Assembly (NCBI RefSeq): GCF_028583545.1 | Contig: NZ_CP087106.1 | Location: 3,642,501-3,706,500 of the forward strand | DNA from: Methylobacterium sp. NMS14P | Lineage (GTDB): Bacteria > Pseudomonadota > Alphaproteobacteria > Rhizobiales > Beijerinckiaceae | DNA length: 64,000 nt | Direction: 5' to 3' | Shown: in pieces, positions 1 to 8,322 of the stretch | Numbering within the stretch: position 1 is the first letter of the stretch | Layout: each line of letters starts with the position of its first letter | Translations under genes and position numbers: made by a program | The notes under the pieces: model-generated | The model's database searches: none | What the model was told of the DNA's origin: nothing | The model's input: only the letters and a program-made list of their open reading frames with translations

Positions 1-556
1 GGGCGTCGATCTCGGCGAGGCTGTGCGGCAGCCGCTCGGGATGCATCAGGGACGTCGCGCGCAGCAGGTTGATCCGGGAGTAGAAGCCGCGAAGGGTCTC
101 GCGGACCAGATCGTTCCCGCAATGGCTGAGCATGACGTCGTACAGGATGCCCTTGGCGCGCAGGACACAGTCGGTGTCGCCGGAGCCGGCAGCCTCGCGC
201 AGGTCCGCGGCAGCCCGGCCGAACTGCTGGATGGCGGCGTCCGTGGCCTGGGTGGCGAATTCGTGCGCCGCGTAACCCTCCAGCACGGCCCGCAGCGCGT
301 AGAGCTGCCGGGCCTCCTCCACCGAGATCGAGGCCACGACCGGGCCGCGATGCGGCACCGTGTGGACGAGCTTCTCGGCCTCGAGCCGGCGCAGGGCCTC
401 GCGCACGGAGGCGCGGCTGACGCCGAGCCCCTCGCACAACTCGCGCTCGATCAGCCGCTCGCCGGGGGCGTAGACGCCGGACGTGATCGCCTCGCGGACG
501 GCGTCCTCGACCTTTTGCCGGAGCGTGTCAGGCTGGATGGCCCTGATCTTGTTCAT
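1..556 (-). CDS. GntR-family transcriptional regulator, FCD type (3' end cut by window)
   Basis: The minus strand from the ATG at 556 reads 185 codons to the window edge without a stop. The N-terminal 70 residues form a winged helix with the typical GntR pattern (GERLIERELCEGLGVSRASV, then REALRRLEAEKLV). An all-helical FCD ligand domain follows (VEEARQLYALRAVLEG). FCD regulators usually bind small carboxylates or sugar acids and repress neighbouring catabolic genes. It is the last visible gene of the minus-strand catabolic run, 85 bp after the CMD gene, so it is the likely regulator of that operon. No clear Shine-Dalgarno precedes the ATG. Confidence 0.88.
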   Translation of the reverse strand, partial: MNKIRAIQPDTLRQKVEDAVREAITSGVYAPGERLIERELCEGLGVSRASVREALRRLEAEKLVHTVPHRGPVVASISVEEARQLYALRAVLEGYAAHEFATQATDAAIQQFGRAAADLREAAGSGDTDCVLRAKGILYDVMLSHCGNDLVRETLRGFYSRINLLRATSLMHPERLPHSLAEIDA

Positions 557-641
557 GGGTGGGTGTTGGGGGATCGCGGCTGGGCCGAACGGGTGACACG
601 GCGCGGCCCCGGGTGGCAAGGCGTGCACCGGAGCGCGTCCG

Positions 642-1406
642 TCAGCCCCGGCCCCGCGCGGCCAGCTCGTCGCGCAGGATCGGCGCGGCCAGCTCCGCGC
701 CGTGCATGCCGATCAGGCTGACGATCTCGAGAAACTCCATGAGCTCCTCCTTGGTCGCCCCGTAGCCGAGCGCGTTCTTCATGTGCATCTTCAGCCCCGG
801 CACGTAGAGGTGCGTCGCCGCCGCGTCGAAGGCGCAGTAGACGAACTCCTTCATCTTCGGCGTCAGCACGCCGTGGCGCCAGGGCCAGGCCGAGAAGTCG
901 AGATAGCCCTCGAACAGGTCGGGATCGAGCTCGAGGAGACCGTCCCAGAACGCGTGCCAGTAGCCCCGGTCGCGGGTGAAGTCGGATTTCAGCTGCTCCT
1001 GCCGCGGCGTCAGCGGCGCGGGGCCGCTCCGCTCGCCGGCCTCCTCCAGCACCTCCAGCAGCAGCGGCACGCCGATGTTGCAGGCGTGGATGCCGAGCGT
1101 CGCCGTCAGGGCGAGCACCTCCGTGATCTCGTCGACCGTCGCGCCCGCGTCGAGGGCGTTGCGGATCTGGCGGCGGGTCCCGGGCGCGTAGAGGTGGGTC
1201 GCGGCCGTCGCGGCCGAGAGCGCGATCAGGGCGCGGTCCTTGGCGCCGAGATGGTTCTTGCGCACGGGGACCATCGCCAGCCGCGCCCAGGCGTCGAGGA
1301 AGCCCGGGGCCAGCTCGGCCAGGGCCGCCTGCTCCGCGTCCCAGTAGCCGAGCTCGCCCTGGACGGTGTGCCGGAGGCTCTCCGGGCTCGGCGCGGGCCC
1401 GGTCAT
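642..1406 (-). CDS. Double carboxymuconolactone decarboxylase (CMD/AhpD-like) domain protein
   Basis: The 254 residues contain two tandem CMD-like helical domains, roughly residues 40-120 (KDRALIALSAATAATHLYAPG) and 150-240 (TPKMKEFVYCAFDAAATHLYV). Each has the conserved small-residue and histidine helix; the CxxC pair of AhpD peroxidases is absent. Family members act as lactone decarboxylases, or are of unknown role in degradative operons. Its ATG overlaps the stop of the upstream cupin by 4 bp, so the two are translationally coupled. A decarboxylase or lactone-processing role is inferred from context only. Confidence 0.8.
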   Translation of the reverse strand: MTGPAPSPESLRHTVQGELGYWDAEQAALAELAPGFLDAWARLAMVPVRKNHLGAKDRALIALSAATAATHLYAPGTRRQIRNALDAGATVDEITEVLALTATLGIHACNIGVPLLLEVLEEAGERSGPAPLTPRQEQLKSDFTRDRGYWHAFWDGLLELDPDLFEGYLDFSAWPWRHGVLTPKMKEFVYCAFDAAATHLYVPGLKMHMKNALGYGATKEELMEFLEIVSLIGMHGAELAAPILRDELAARGRG

Positions 1407-1792
1407 GCCGTGGCTCCGGCGTAATCGGCCTCGACCACTTCGTCCTGCCAGTCGGTCTTGCCGAGCGAGATCGCCGTGTGGAGCAGGTAGCTGTCGGCGG
1501 CCGCGCCGTGCCAGTGCCGCTCGTCCGCGGGGATCCAGACGGTGTCGCCCGCCCGGATCGGCTGCGCCTGCTGGCCCGCGACGCAGATCCAGCCCTTGCC
1601 GGCGGTGACCTGCAGGATCTGGCCCTGCGCGTGCGCGTGCCAGAAGGTCCGCGCGCCGGGCGTGAAGAAGACGTTGTTGATCATCACGCCGCCCGTCGAC
1701 GGCATCACCGGGTCGGCCCAGACCTGCCCGGTGAAGGTCGGCCCGCGGCTCTCGGACTTCGCGCTGCTCTCGCGACCGTGGAAGATCTGCAT
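1403..1792 (-). CDS. Small cupin-domain protein
   Basis: The 129 residues form a single cupin barrel. The first metal motif is GARTFWHAHAQGQILQVTAG, with HxH and a glutamine where classical cupins have glutamate; the second is around DERHWHGA. This HxH...Q...H pattern is common in small cupins that sit beside CMD proteins in catabolic gene sets, where they may act as metal-dependent isomerases or lyases. It lies 9 bp after the dehydrogenase and overlaps the CMD gene by 4 bp. Substrate unknown. Confidence 0.8.
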   Translation of the reverse strand: MQIFHGRESSAKSESRGPTFTGQVWADPVMPSTGGVMINNVFFTPGARTFWHAHAQGQILQVTAGKGWICVAGQQAQPIRAGDTVWIPADERHWHGAAADSYLLHTAISLGKTDWQDEVVEADYAGATA

Positions 1793-1801
1793 CGTATCCT
1801 C

Positions 1802-2707
1802 TCAGTTCTCGTGTCGGTTGCCGTGGAGCCGGACACCGCCGGAGACGTCGCCGATGGCGTCGACGACGCGGTTGGAGATGACGTCGCCGTAGCCGAGCGC
1901 CGTGGCGAGGCCGAAGCTCGCCATCGGGCCGGACGCGTTGAGGGAGGCGACGCCGAGCTCGTGCAGGAGATCGGTGTAGAGCACGACGTCCTTGGTCATC
2001 AGCTTGCCGGTCAGGCCGCCTTCCAGGTAGTCGCCGTCCACGATCTTGGGGAAACGGTTCAGCGTCGCGAAGTTGACGCCGCTGGAGGCGTTCAGCACCT
2101 CCAGGAGCCGGTGCAGGTCGAGTCCGGCCTTCCGGCCCGCGACCATGACCTCCGCGGTGGCGGCGAGGCTGACCGCGTTCAGGAAGTTGTTGAGCAGCTT
2201 GGTCGTGTGGCCGGCGCCGGAGCCACCCATCACGACGACCTTCTGGGCGATCGGCGCGAACACCCAGCCCAGCCGGTCGATGACGGCGGGATCGCCGCCG
2301 ACCATCAGGGTCAGCGTGCCTTTCTCGGCCGCGGCGGCGCCACCGGAAATGCCCGCATCCACGTAGGCGACGCCGCGCTCGGCCAGCGCCGCGGCGATGC
2401 GGCGCGTCGAGCTCGCCGCGGCCGTGCTGAGGTCGACGACGATCTGCCCGTCCCGGCAGCCCGCGAGGACCCCGCCCTCGCCGAGCACGACGCGCTCGAC
2501 CACCTTGCTGTCGGGCAGGGACATCAGGACCACGTCCGCTTCACCGACGACCGCGGCGATCGAGGCCGCGTCCGTCGCACCCCAGCGCGAGGCGGCCTCC
2601 CGGTCGGTGTCGAAGCCGACCACATCGATCCCCGCCCCGGTCAGGCGGCGGGTCATGCGGCCGCCCATGTTGCCGAGACCGATGAAGCCGATCCGGTTCC
2701 CGTTCAT
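1802..2707 (-). CDS. NAD(P)-dependent beta-hydroxyacid dehydrogenase (HIBADH family), copy 1
   Basis: The 301-residue product starts with a Rossmann motif (IGFIGLGNMGGRM). The family substrate-binding stretch is DAGISGGAAAAEKGTLTLM, and the catalytic lysine lies in GAGHTTKLLNNF. These are the marks of 3-hydroxyisobutyrate, tartronate-semialdehyde and related dehydrogenases, which oxidise a beta-hydroxyacid to a semialdehyde. I start at the ATG at 2707; a longer open frame upstream only reads through the MFS gene out of frame. A second family member lies in the same operon at 6078-6950, so two successive or alternative substrates are likely. Confidence 0.9.
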   Translation of the reverse strand: MNGNRIGFIGLGNMGGRMTRRLTGAGIDVVGFDTDREAASRWGATDAASIAAVVGEADVVLMSLPDSKVVERVVLGEGGVLAGCRDGQIVVDLSTAAASSTRRIAAALAERGVAYVDAGISGGAAAAEKGTLTLMVGGDPAVIDRLGWVFAPIAQKVVVMGGSGAGHTTKLLNNFLNAVSLAATAEVMVAGRKAGLDLHRLLEVLNASSGVNFATLNRFPKIVDGDYLEGGLTGKLMTKDVVLYTDLLHELGVASLNASGPMASFGLATALGYGDVISNRVVDAIGDVSGGVRLHGNRHEN

Positions 2708-2733
2708 GCTGCGTCCTCCGCGCGGCGTCCGGC

Positions 2734-4107
2734 TCAGTGGCCGGTGCCGAAATCGACGTCCTTGGTCTCCGGCCCGATGAGGGCGCCCACGGTGCCGATC
2801 AGGCCGCCGACGATCAGCAGCGCCACGGGCGTCAGCGCGAGCGGCATCAGCGCGCTCAGCCAGTCCATGTAGAAGGCGTAGAAGGACGGGATCACCACCG
2901 AGAGGCTGAAGCCGATGCCGAAGCCGGTGGCGCGGACATCCGTGGCGAAGCGCTCGTTGATGTAGGTGACGATGACGCCCCAGGGCGAGGTCACGATGAC
3001 CGCCAGGAGGCTGACCAGCAGCACGCGGGTGCCGAACGCCATGTCGGGCGTGACGGTCAGCGTGTAGAGGATGTACGCGCCCACCGTCGCGATCAGCGGG
3101 CCGACGATCACGAAGAACCGCCGGCGGCCGATGAGCTGCCCCAGCAGGCCGGAGCCGATGTAGCTGAAGAACAGGATCGTGTAGCAGATCATCAGCGTCG
3201 CGGTCAGCGCGAAGCCGTTGAGGTGCAGGGTCTTCACCAGCAACCCGGTCGGCATGTAGATCGTGATGATGTTCTGCGTCGTCCAGAAGCCGGTCATCAG
3301 CAGCAGGACCTGCAGGAGGTCGCGGCCGCCCTTCCCGGAGAACAGGCCCGCCATGGGCGATGCCTCGGCCTGTTCGGCCCCGGCGGCCTCCTTCTTCCAG
3401 ACCTCCGATTCCGAGACCTTGTGGATGTAGTAGAGGGCGAGCAGACCGGCCAAAGCGGCGCCGACGATGAAGGGGATGCGCCAGCCCCAGACCGTGTAGG
3501 GCGACCCGGGCCCGTCGAGCGGGAACAGGTAGAACATCAGCATCGTGATGAGGTTGATGCTGACATAGGCGGCCGGGAAGCCCGCGATGATCAGGCCGCC
3601 GACGAAGCCGCGCTTGTCCTTCTTGGAATACTCGATAGCGAGCGGCATCGCGCCCGTGTAGCCGCCGCCGAGGAAGATCCCGTCGAGGAAGCGCAGCAGC
3701 ACCAGCAGGATGTACGAGGCGAGACCGAGCGTCTCGTAGCCCGGCAGCAGGCCGATCAGCAGGGTGATCACGCCGAACCCGGCCACCGAGTAGATCGAGG
3801 CGGCCCGGCGCCCGACCTTGTCGGCGATGAGACCGAAGATCAGGGCACCGATCGGGCGGCCGAGCAGAGTGGTGATGAACACCAGCGAGGCCAGCACCGT
3901 CTCCATCTGGGGAGACAGGTTCTTCGGCTGGAACATGAACATCACCGGCGCCAGCGCGACCACCGGCAGGTAGATGTCGAACATGTCGATGTATTCGGAG
4001 AAGAACGCGCCGCGGATGGCGCTCTTCCGCTTCTCCTCGATCGACTGGGACGCGGCCGGGCGCGCGCCCGCCGTGTCCGTTGCCAAGGCCGCCGACGTGA
4101 CCGACAT
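2734..4107 (-). CDS. MFS transporter, MHS/sugar-porter-like carboxylate importer
   Basis: The 457 residues show about twelve membrane segments. The N-terminal segment has the MHS-type FSEYIDMFDIYLPV, the loop 2-3 motif is GLIADKVGRRAAS, and the middle loop holds WGWRIPFIVG. Family members are proton symporters for organic acids and aromatic acids. It sits among catabolic enzymes in one direction (26 bp from the dehydrogenase, 69 bp from the CMD gene), so it is probably the uptake system for the operon's substrate. Exact substrate cannot be read from sequence. Confidence 0.88.
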   Translation of the reverse strand: MSVTSAALATDTAGARPAASQSIEEKRKSAIRGAFFSEYIDMFDIYLPVVALAPVMFMFQPKNLSPQMETVLASLVFITTLLGRPIGALIFGLIADKVGRRAASIYSVAGFGVITLLIGLLPGYETLGLASYILLVLLRFLDGIFLGGGYTGAMPLAIEYSKKDKRGFVGGLIIAGFPAAYVSINLITMLMFYLFPLDGPGSPYTVWGWRIPFIVGAALAGLLALYYIHKVSESEVWKKEAAGAEQAEASPMAGLFSGKGGRDLLQVLLLMTGFWTTQNIITIYMPTGLLVKTLHLNGFALTATLMICYTILFFSYIGSGLLGQLIGRRRFFVIVGPLIATVGAYILYTLTVTPDMAFGTRVLLVSLLAVIVTSPWGVIVTYINERFATDVRATGFGIGFSLSVVIPSFYAFYMDWLSALMPLALTPVALLIVGGLIGTVGALIGPETKDVDFGTGH

Positions 4108-4176
4108 GGCGTCTCCCTCCCTGTTCGTCTGCCGCGCAATTTTCTGACTGCGTCGGACCTGGGCGCGGGTGCGGGC

Positions 4177-4578
4177 TCAGCGCCCGCTGGCGTGCTCTCT
4201 GTCCCAATCGGCGATCGCCGCGGAGGCGGTCCGGAAGGCGGCCAGGGCCGCCGGGGCGCCGCAATAGACGAGCGCCTGCATCAGCACGGCCTGGATCTCG
4301 TCCTTGGTCACGCCGTTGTTGAGCGCGCCTTTAACGTGGACGCCGAGCTCGTGGTGCTGGTTCATCGCGGTCAGCATCGCGATGTTGAGCATGCTGCGGG
4401 TCTTGAACGGCAGCGCCTCGTCGCCCCAGACCGCCCCCCAGCAATACTCGGTCACGAGCCGCTGGACCGGACGGTTGAACGCGTCGGCATTGGCCCAGGA
4501 CTTCTCGACATGGGCGGCGCCGAGGACGGTCTTGCGGTTCTCGAAACCCTGGCCGAACAGCTCGCTCTCGTCGGACAT
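4177..4578 (-). CDS. Carboxymuconolactone decarboxylase family protein (single domain)
   Basis: The 133-residue product has one CMD domain, resembling PcaC: VEKSWANADAFNRPVQRL, then TRSMLNIAMLTAMNQHHELG with the conserved histidines, and KDEIQAVLMQALVYCGAP. PcaC converts 4-carboxymuconolactone to a ketoadipate enol-lactone, but no other protocatechuate genes are here, so the substrate is probably a related lactone or beta-keto acid. I place the start at 4578, where AGGAGA precedes the ATG; a start 15 codons earlier is possible. It lies between the ALDH and MFS genes. Confidence 0.85.
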   Translation of the reverse strand: MSDESELFGQGFENRKTVLGAAHVEKSWANADAFNRPVQRLVTEYCWGAVWGDEALPFKTRSMLNIAMLTAMNQHHELGVHVKGALNNGVTKDEIQAVLMQALVYCGAPAALAAFRTASAAIADWDREHASGR

Positions 4579-4636
4579 CTGGTTCTCCTGGTCGGGGCCG
4601 TCGCGCGGAGGCGCCGGCCGCATCGCGCGGGACGGA

Positions 4637-6073
4637 TCAGTCGAGGCCGAAGCCGATCATCGCCTTCGTCTCGAGGTATTCCTGGAGACCGGCCTCGCCC
4701 CATTCCCGGCCGTTGCCGGACTGGCGGTAGCCGCCGAAGGGCGCGTGGACGTCCGGGGGCGGGTAGTTGATGTGGACCTGCCCGCCGACCAGCCGCCGCG
4801 CCACGGCGCGCGCCCGGTCGCGGTCCCGCCCCTGGACGTAGGCGGCGAGCCCGTAGCGCGAGCCGTTAGCGATCGCCACGGCGTCGTCCTCGCTGTCGTA
4901 GGCGAGGATCGACAGGACCGGGCCGAAGATCTCCTCCCGCGCGATGGTCATGTCGGGGGTCACGTCGGCGAAGACCGTCGGGCGGACGTAGAAGCCGCAG
5001 TCGAGGTGGTCCGGCCGCTCCGGGCCGCCGACGACGAGCCGCGCACCCTCCGCGATGCCGGTGCGGATCAGCCCGACGACGCGCTCGTACTGGGTGCGGT
5101 TGACCACCGGGCCGAGATCCGTCTCGGGGTCCGCGGTCGGGCCGAGCCGGAAGCCGGCCGCCGCCTCGGCCGCGATGGCGGCCGCCTCGTCCATCCGGGC
5201 CCGGGGCACGAGCATCCGCGTCGGGATCGAGCAGGACTGGCCGGAATTCGTGCAGCAGGCCGCGACGCCGCGCCGGACCGCCTGGTCGAAGTCGACGTCC
5301 TCGAGCAGGATGTTGGCGGACTTGCCGCCGAGCTCCTGCGCGACGCGCTTGATGGTCGGGGCCGCCGCCCGGGCGATCTCGATTCCGGCGCGGGTCGATC
5401 CGGTGAACGAGACCATGTCGATCCCCGGATGCGCCGCGATCGCGGCGCCGACGCCGGGGCCGTCCCCGTTCACGAGGTTGAACACGCCCGGCGGCACGCC
5501 GGCATCGTGCAGGACCTGCGCGAACAGCATCGCGCTGACGGCCGAGTACTCGCTGGGCTTCAGCACCATCGTGCAGCCCGCCGCGAGCGCCGGGGCGATC
5601 TTCACGACGATCTGGTTGATCGGCCAGTTCCAGGGGGTGATCAGGCCGCAGACGCCGATCGGCTCGCGCCGGATCCGGGTGGTGCCGCGATCCTCCTCGA
5701 AGGCGAAGCGCTCCATCACCGCGATGAGCGCGTTGAGGTGCACCGGCCCGCGCGCCGCCTGCCCCTTGCGGGCGAAGCCGATGGGCGAGCCCATCTCCTG
5801 CCGGATCGTCTCCGCGAAGATCTCGAACCGCTCCTCGAAGAGCGCGAGGATCCGGCGCAGGAGCGCGACGCGTTCGGCGGGCGCCGTCTCCGAGAAGGCC
5901 GGGAAGGCGGCGCGTGCCGCGCGCACGGCCCGGTCGACATCCTCGGCATTGCCGAGCGCGAGGGTGCCGAACGCCGTCTCGGTGGCGGGGTCGATCAGCG
6001 GGAACGGCCGGGCCGCAGCCGGCTCGACCCAGGCGCCGTCGATGTAGAAGCGGCTTAGGTCCGGGAGCGCCAT
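4637..6073 (-). CDS. NAD(P)-dependent aldehyde dehydrogenase
   Basis: The 478 residues are full length for the ALDH superfamily. The general-base glutamate lies in QELGGKSANILLEDVD and the catalytic cysteine at about residue 281 in NSGQSCSIPTRM. The cofactor loop is FTGSTRAG, and the C-terminal FGGYRQSGNGREWGE motif is present. It oxidises an aldehyde or semialdehyde to the acid. It begins 4 bp after the copy-2 hydroxyacid dehydrogenase ends, so the pair probably works in series: hydroxyacid to semialdehyde to diacid or acyl product. Confidence 0.93.
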   Translation of the reverse strand: MALPDLSRFYIDGAWVEPAAARPFPLIDPATETAFGTLALGNAEDVDRAVRAARAAFPAFSETAPAERVALLRRILALFEERFEIFAETIRQEMGSPIGFARKGQAARGPVHLNALIAVMERFAFEEDRGTTRIRREPIGVCGLITPWNWPINQIVVKIAPALAAGCTMVLKPSEYSAVSAMLFAQVLHDAGVPPGVFNLVNGDGPGVGAAIAAHPGIDMVSFTGSTRAGIEIARAAAPTIKRVAQELGGKSANILLEDVDFDQAVRRGVAACCTNSGQSCSIPTRMLVPRARMDEAAAIAAEAAAGFRLGPTADPETDLGPVVNRTQYERVVGLIRTGIAEGARLVVGGPERPDHLDCGFYVRPTVFADVTPDMTIAREEIFGPVLSILAYDSEDDAVAIANGSRYGLAAYVQGRDRDRARAVARRLVGGQVHINYPPPDVHAPFGGYRQSGNGREWGEAGLQEYLETKAMIGFGLD

Positions 6074-6077
6074 CGTC

Positions 6078-6950
6078 TCAGGCTCCCTCGGCCAGCAGGC
6101 GGTACATCTCGGTGTGGTCGGCCGCGGGCCCGACCTCGCCGGCGATCGCGTGCCAGGTCTCGATGCAGTGCCGGCCGAACCCGAGCGGGTAGTCGACCGA
6201 TTGTGCCAGGGCCCCGGCGATGCCGAGATCCTTGTCCATCAGCTTCAGGGAGAAGCCCGAGGCGAAACTGCCGCTGAGCATGAACTGCTTGACCTTGTTC
6301 TCGGAGGTGTTGCTGCGCCCGGACGAGGCGTTGAGCACGTCGGTCATGGCCTCCGGCGCGATGCCGAAGCGCTGCGCCACGTGGAGCGCTTCGACCGTGG
6401 CGAGCAGGCCCGCGGCGGAGACGAAATTGTTCAGCGCCTTGGCGGCGTGGCCCGATCCCACTTGGCCGATATGCAGGACGGATGAGCCCATCGCCTCCAG
6501 CACCGGCCGCCAGCGGGCGAGGAGATCCGCCTCGCCGCCGACCAGGATCGCGAGCGTGCCGTCCACCGCCCGCCGCACCCCGCCCGAGACCGGCGCGTCG
6601 AGATAGCCGATCCCCTTCCCGGCGAGCGTCTCGCCGAGGGCGCGGGACCGGACCGGCTCCGAGGAACTCATGTCGATCACGGTAGCGCCGGCCGGGAGCG
6701 CGTCGGCCCAGCCCTCGTCGAGCAGCACCGCCTCGACGATGGCCGAGTTCGGCAGCATCGTGATCAGCAGGTCGAGTTCGGACGCGTTCTCCCGCGTGAG
6801 CGTCGCCGCGCCGAGATCCCGGGCGAGCGCGTCGGTCCGGCCCGCGTCCGCGTCGAGCAGGCGCAGCGCGTGCCCCGCTCGGGCGAGGCATCGGCTCATG
6901 GGGTCGCCCATCATGCCGAGGCCGATGACGCCGATGGTTCTCTGTTCCAT
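6078..6950 (-). CDS. NAD(P)-dependent beta-hydroxyacid dehydrogenase (HIBADH family), copy 2
   Basis: The 290 residues carry the Rossmann motif GVIGLGMMGDPM, the substrate motif DAPVSGGVRRAVDGTLAIL and the catalytic lysine in GSGHAAKALNNF. It is clearly paralogous to 1802-2707, but diverged enough to suggest different specificity rather than a recent duplication. It is spaced 4 bp before the aldehyde dehydrogenase, which indicates co-translation. Confidence 0.9.
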   Translation of the reverse strand: MEQRTIGVIGLGMMGDPMSRCLARAGHALRLLDADAGRTDALARDLGAATLTRENASELDLLITMLPNSAIVEAVLLDEGWADALPAGATVIDMSSSEPVRSRALGETLAGKGIGYLDAPVSGGVRRAVDGTLAILVGGEADLLARWRPVLEAMGSSVLHIGQVGSGHAAKALNNFVSAAGLLATVEALHVAQRFGIAPEAMTDVLNASSGRSNTSENKVKQFMLSGSFASGFSLKLMDKDLGIAGALAQSVDYPLGFGRHCIETWHAIAGEVGPAADHTEMYRLLAEGA

Positions 6951-7002
6951 GCCGTGAATGTCCCTCTGGGCGACGACCGGAGACGCCCGCCGCGTGTCCC
7001 CG

Positions 7003-7329
7003 TCAGCGCAGGGCGGAGAAGTCCGTGGGGGCGAGGAAGGTGTTCTCGATCCGGGCGACGATCGGCCGGTCCTTCTCGGTCTCGGCGCGGGCGGCGATCC
7101 AGTCCGGATCGGCCTGGAAGGCGTTCCAGCGCGCCTCGCGCTGGGCCATGTCGTCCCACTTGAGCAGGTAGGTGAGTGCGTGGTTGTCGGGCCCGACGAG
7201 CGTGGTCCAGAATCCGATCTGCTCGATGCCGTATTTCTGGAAGAAGCCGAGCGTGGTGGAGCGGAACCGCTCCAGCAGGGCCGGCAGCCGGGTTGGGGCG
7301 CAGTAGTAGACGCGCATCTCGACGATCAT
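7003..7329 (-). CDS. NIPSNAP-family protein
   Basis: The 108 residues match the NIPSNAP ferredoxin-like fold: MIVEMRVYYCAPTRLPALL at the start, FRSTTLGFFQKYGIEQIGFW, LTYLLKWDDMAQREARW, and FLAPTDFSAL at the end. Bacterial NIPSNAP proteins are small, often dimeric, of poorly known function, and frequent in aromatic or amino-acid catabolic operons. It is 12 bp downstream of the lactonase gene, with AGGATTCC before the ATG. Function not assignable from sequence. Confidence 0.85.
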   Translation of the reverse strand: MIVEMRVYYCAPTRLPALLERFRSTTLGFFQKYGIEQIGFWTTLVGPDNHALTYLLKWDDMAQREARWNAFQADPDWIAARAETEKDRPIVARIENTFLAPTDFSALR

Positions 7330-7341
7330 GGAATCCTCCGG

Positions 7342-8151
7342 TCAGTAGGTCGGTGAAGCGGTCGGAGGCAGGTCGACGCGCGCGATCCAGCCGACGACGT
7401 CCTCGGCCGCTGGCGGGTAGATCGCGAGAACCTGCGGATCGTGGCCCGGGACGATGTGATCCTCGGAGTCGGCCAGACGTCGGACCGTCCGGTAGCCCTC
7501 GAACATGTCGCCGACGTTGTAGACGATGGGATAGGCGAGCCGGCGTCCGATATTGGCGAAGAAGTGCGCGGCGTCGGAGGCCAGCACGACCCAGCCGCGC
7601 GCGGTCCGGACCCGGACGATCTGCAGGCCGTCCGAGTGGCCGCCGACCCGGTGGAGGGTGATCCCCGGATACAGCGTGTCGGTCGTCTCGCGGAAGCGGA
7701 CGCGATCCTCGAACAGCCGGTCCACCATCGCCTTCACGTCCTCGGCGGCGAAGGGGTGGCGGACCTCCGGGTGGCACATGCACCGGCCGGTGCAGAACGC
7801 CATCTCGCGTTCCTGGACGTGGAAGCGGGCCGTCGGGAACAGGTCGTGGTTGCCGGCGTGGTCGTAGTGCAGGTGGGTCAGGACGACGTCCTCGACCCGC
7901 AGCGGGTCGACGCCGATCCGGGCCAGCCCCTCCTCGACCGGCCGCACGATGCTGCGGCCCCGCTTCGTCGCCATCGCGCGGTCGAAGCCGGTATCGACGA
8001 CGATCGTTCGGCCGCCGCCGACGACGACCCAGACGAAGTAGTCGATCGGCATCGGGCCGTCGTGGATGTCCCCGCCGATGAAGTTCTCGCGGGCCATACG
8101 GTGATGATGCGCGTACTTGATCGCGTAGATCTCGTAGATCTCTGCGTCCAT
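7342..8151 (-). CDS. Metallo-beta-lactamase-fold hydrolase, N-acyl-homoserine-lactonase family
   Basis: The 269 residues have the HxHxDH zinc motif at about 93-98 (VVLTHLHYDHAGN), further histidines (H in GGHSDGLQ, PGHDPQVL) and VVLASDAAHFF. This resembles AiiA-type lactonases. The family hydrolyses lactone rings, including quorum signals, but many members sit in catabolic operons. Here, with CMD proteins and a cupin, a pathway lactone is the more likely substrate than an acyl-homoserine lactone; no luxI/luxR gene is in view. It is the first gene of the minus-strand operon. Confidence 0.87.
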   Translation of the reverse strand: MDAEIYEIYAIKYAHHHRMARENFIGGDIHDGPMPIDYFVWVVVGGGRTIVVDTGFDRAMATKRGRSIVRPVEEGLARIGVDPLRVEDVVLTHLHYDHAGNHDLFPTARFHVQEREMAFCTGRCMCHPEVRHPFAAEDVKAMVDRLFEDRVRFRETTDTLYPGITLHRVGGHSDGLQIVRVRTARGWVVLASDAAHFFANIGRRLAYPIVYNVGDMFEGYRTVRRLADSEDHIVPGHDPQVLAIYPPAAEDVVGWIARVDLPPTASPTY

Positions 8152-8229
8152 GCGGGCGTTTCCTTCAGGCGGCCGGTTGATCCGGCTCGTCCTCGCGGAT
8201 GCCTCTCATCCGCGTGCCGAATGGAGCAC

Positions 8230-8242
8230 ATCGTCCGACAAT
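8230..8242. promoter_or_regulatory. Candidate GntR/FCD operator upstream of the catabolic operon
   Basis: ATCGTCCGACAAT is a near-perfect inverted repeat (ATyGTC-n-GACrAT), the general shape of FCD-type GntR operators. It lies 79 bp upstream of the first gene of the minus-strand operon. A TTGACA-like hexamer for the minus strand lies just beside it (8244-8249). Assignment to the regulator at 1-556 is inference. Confidence 0.35.
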
Positions 8243-8322
8243 CTGTCAATCAGGCAAGAGCGAGATCGCTCGCGCTGGCTGCGGGCTCCGGTCGGCGACG
8301 CCGTGACCGGCTCCCAGTCCGA

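Noticed and set aside
1802..4264. 820-codon minus-strand open frame
   Set aside because: Only its last 301 codons (from 2707) encode the hydroxyacid dehydrogenase. The upstream part reads the MFS gene out of frame and is arginine/proline/glycine-rich.
7342..8151. Quorum-quenching role for the lactonase-fold protein
   Set aside because: The zinc motif fits, but no luxI/luxR genes are nearby and all neighbours are catabolic, so a pathway lactone is more likely.
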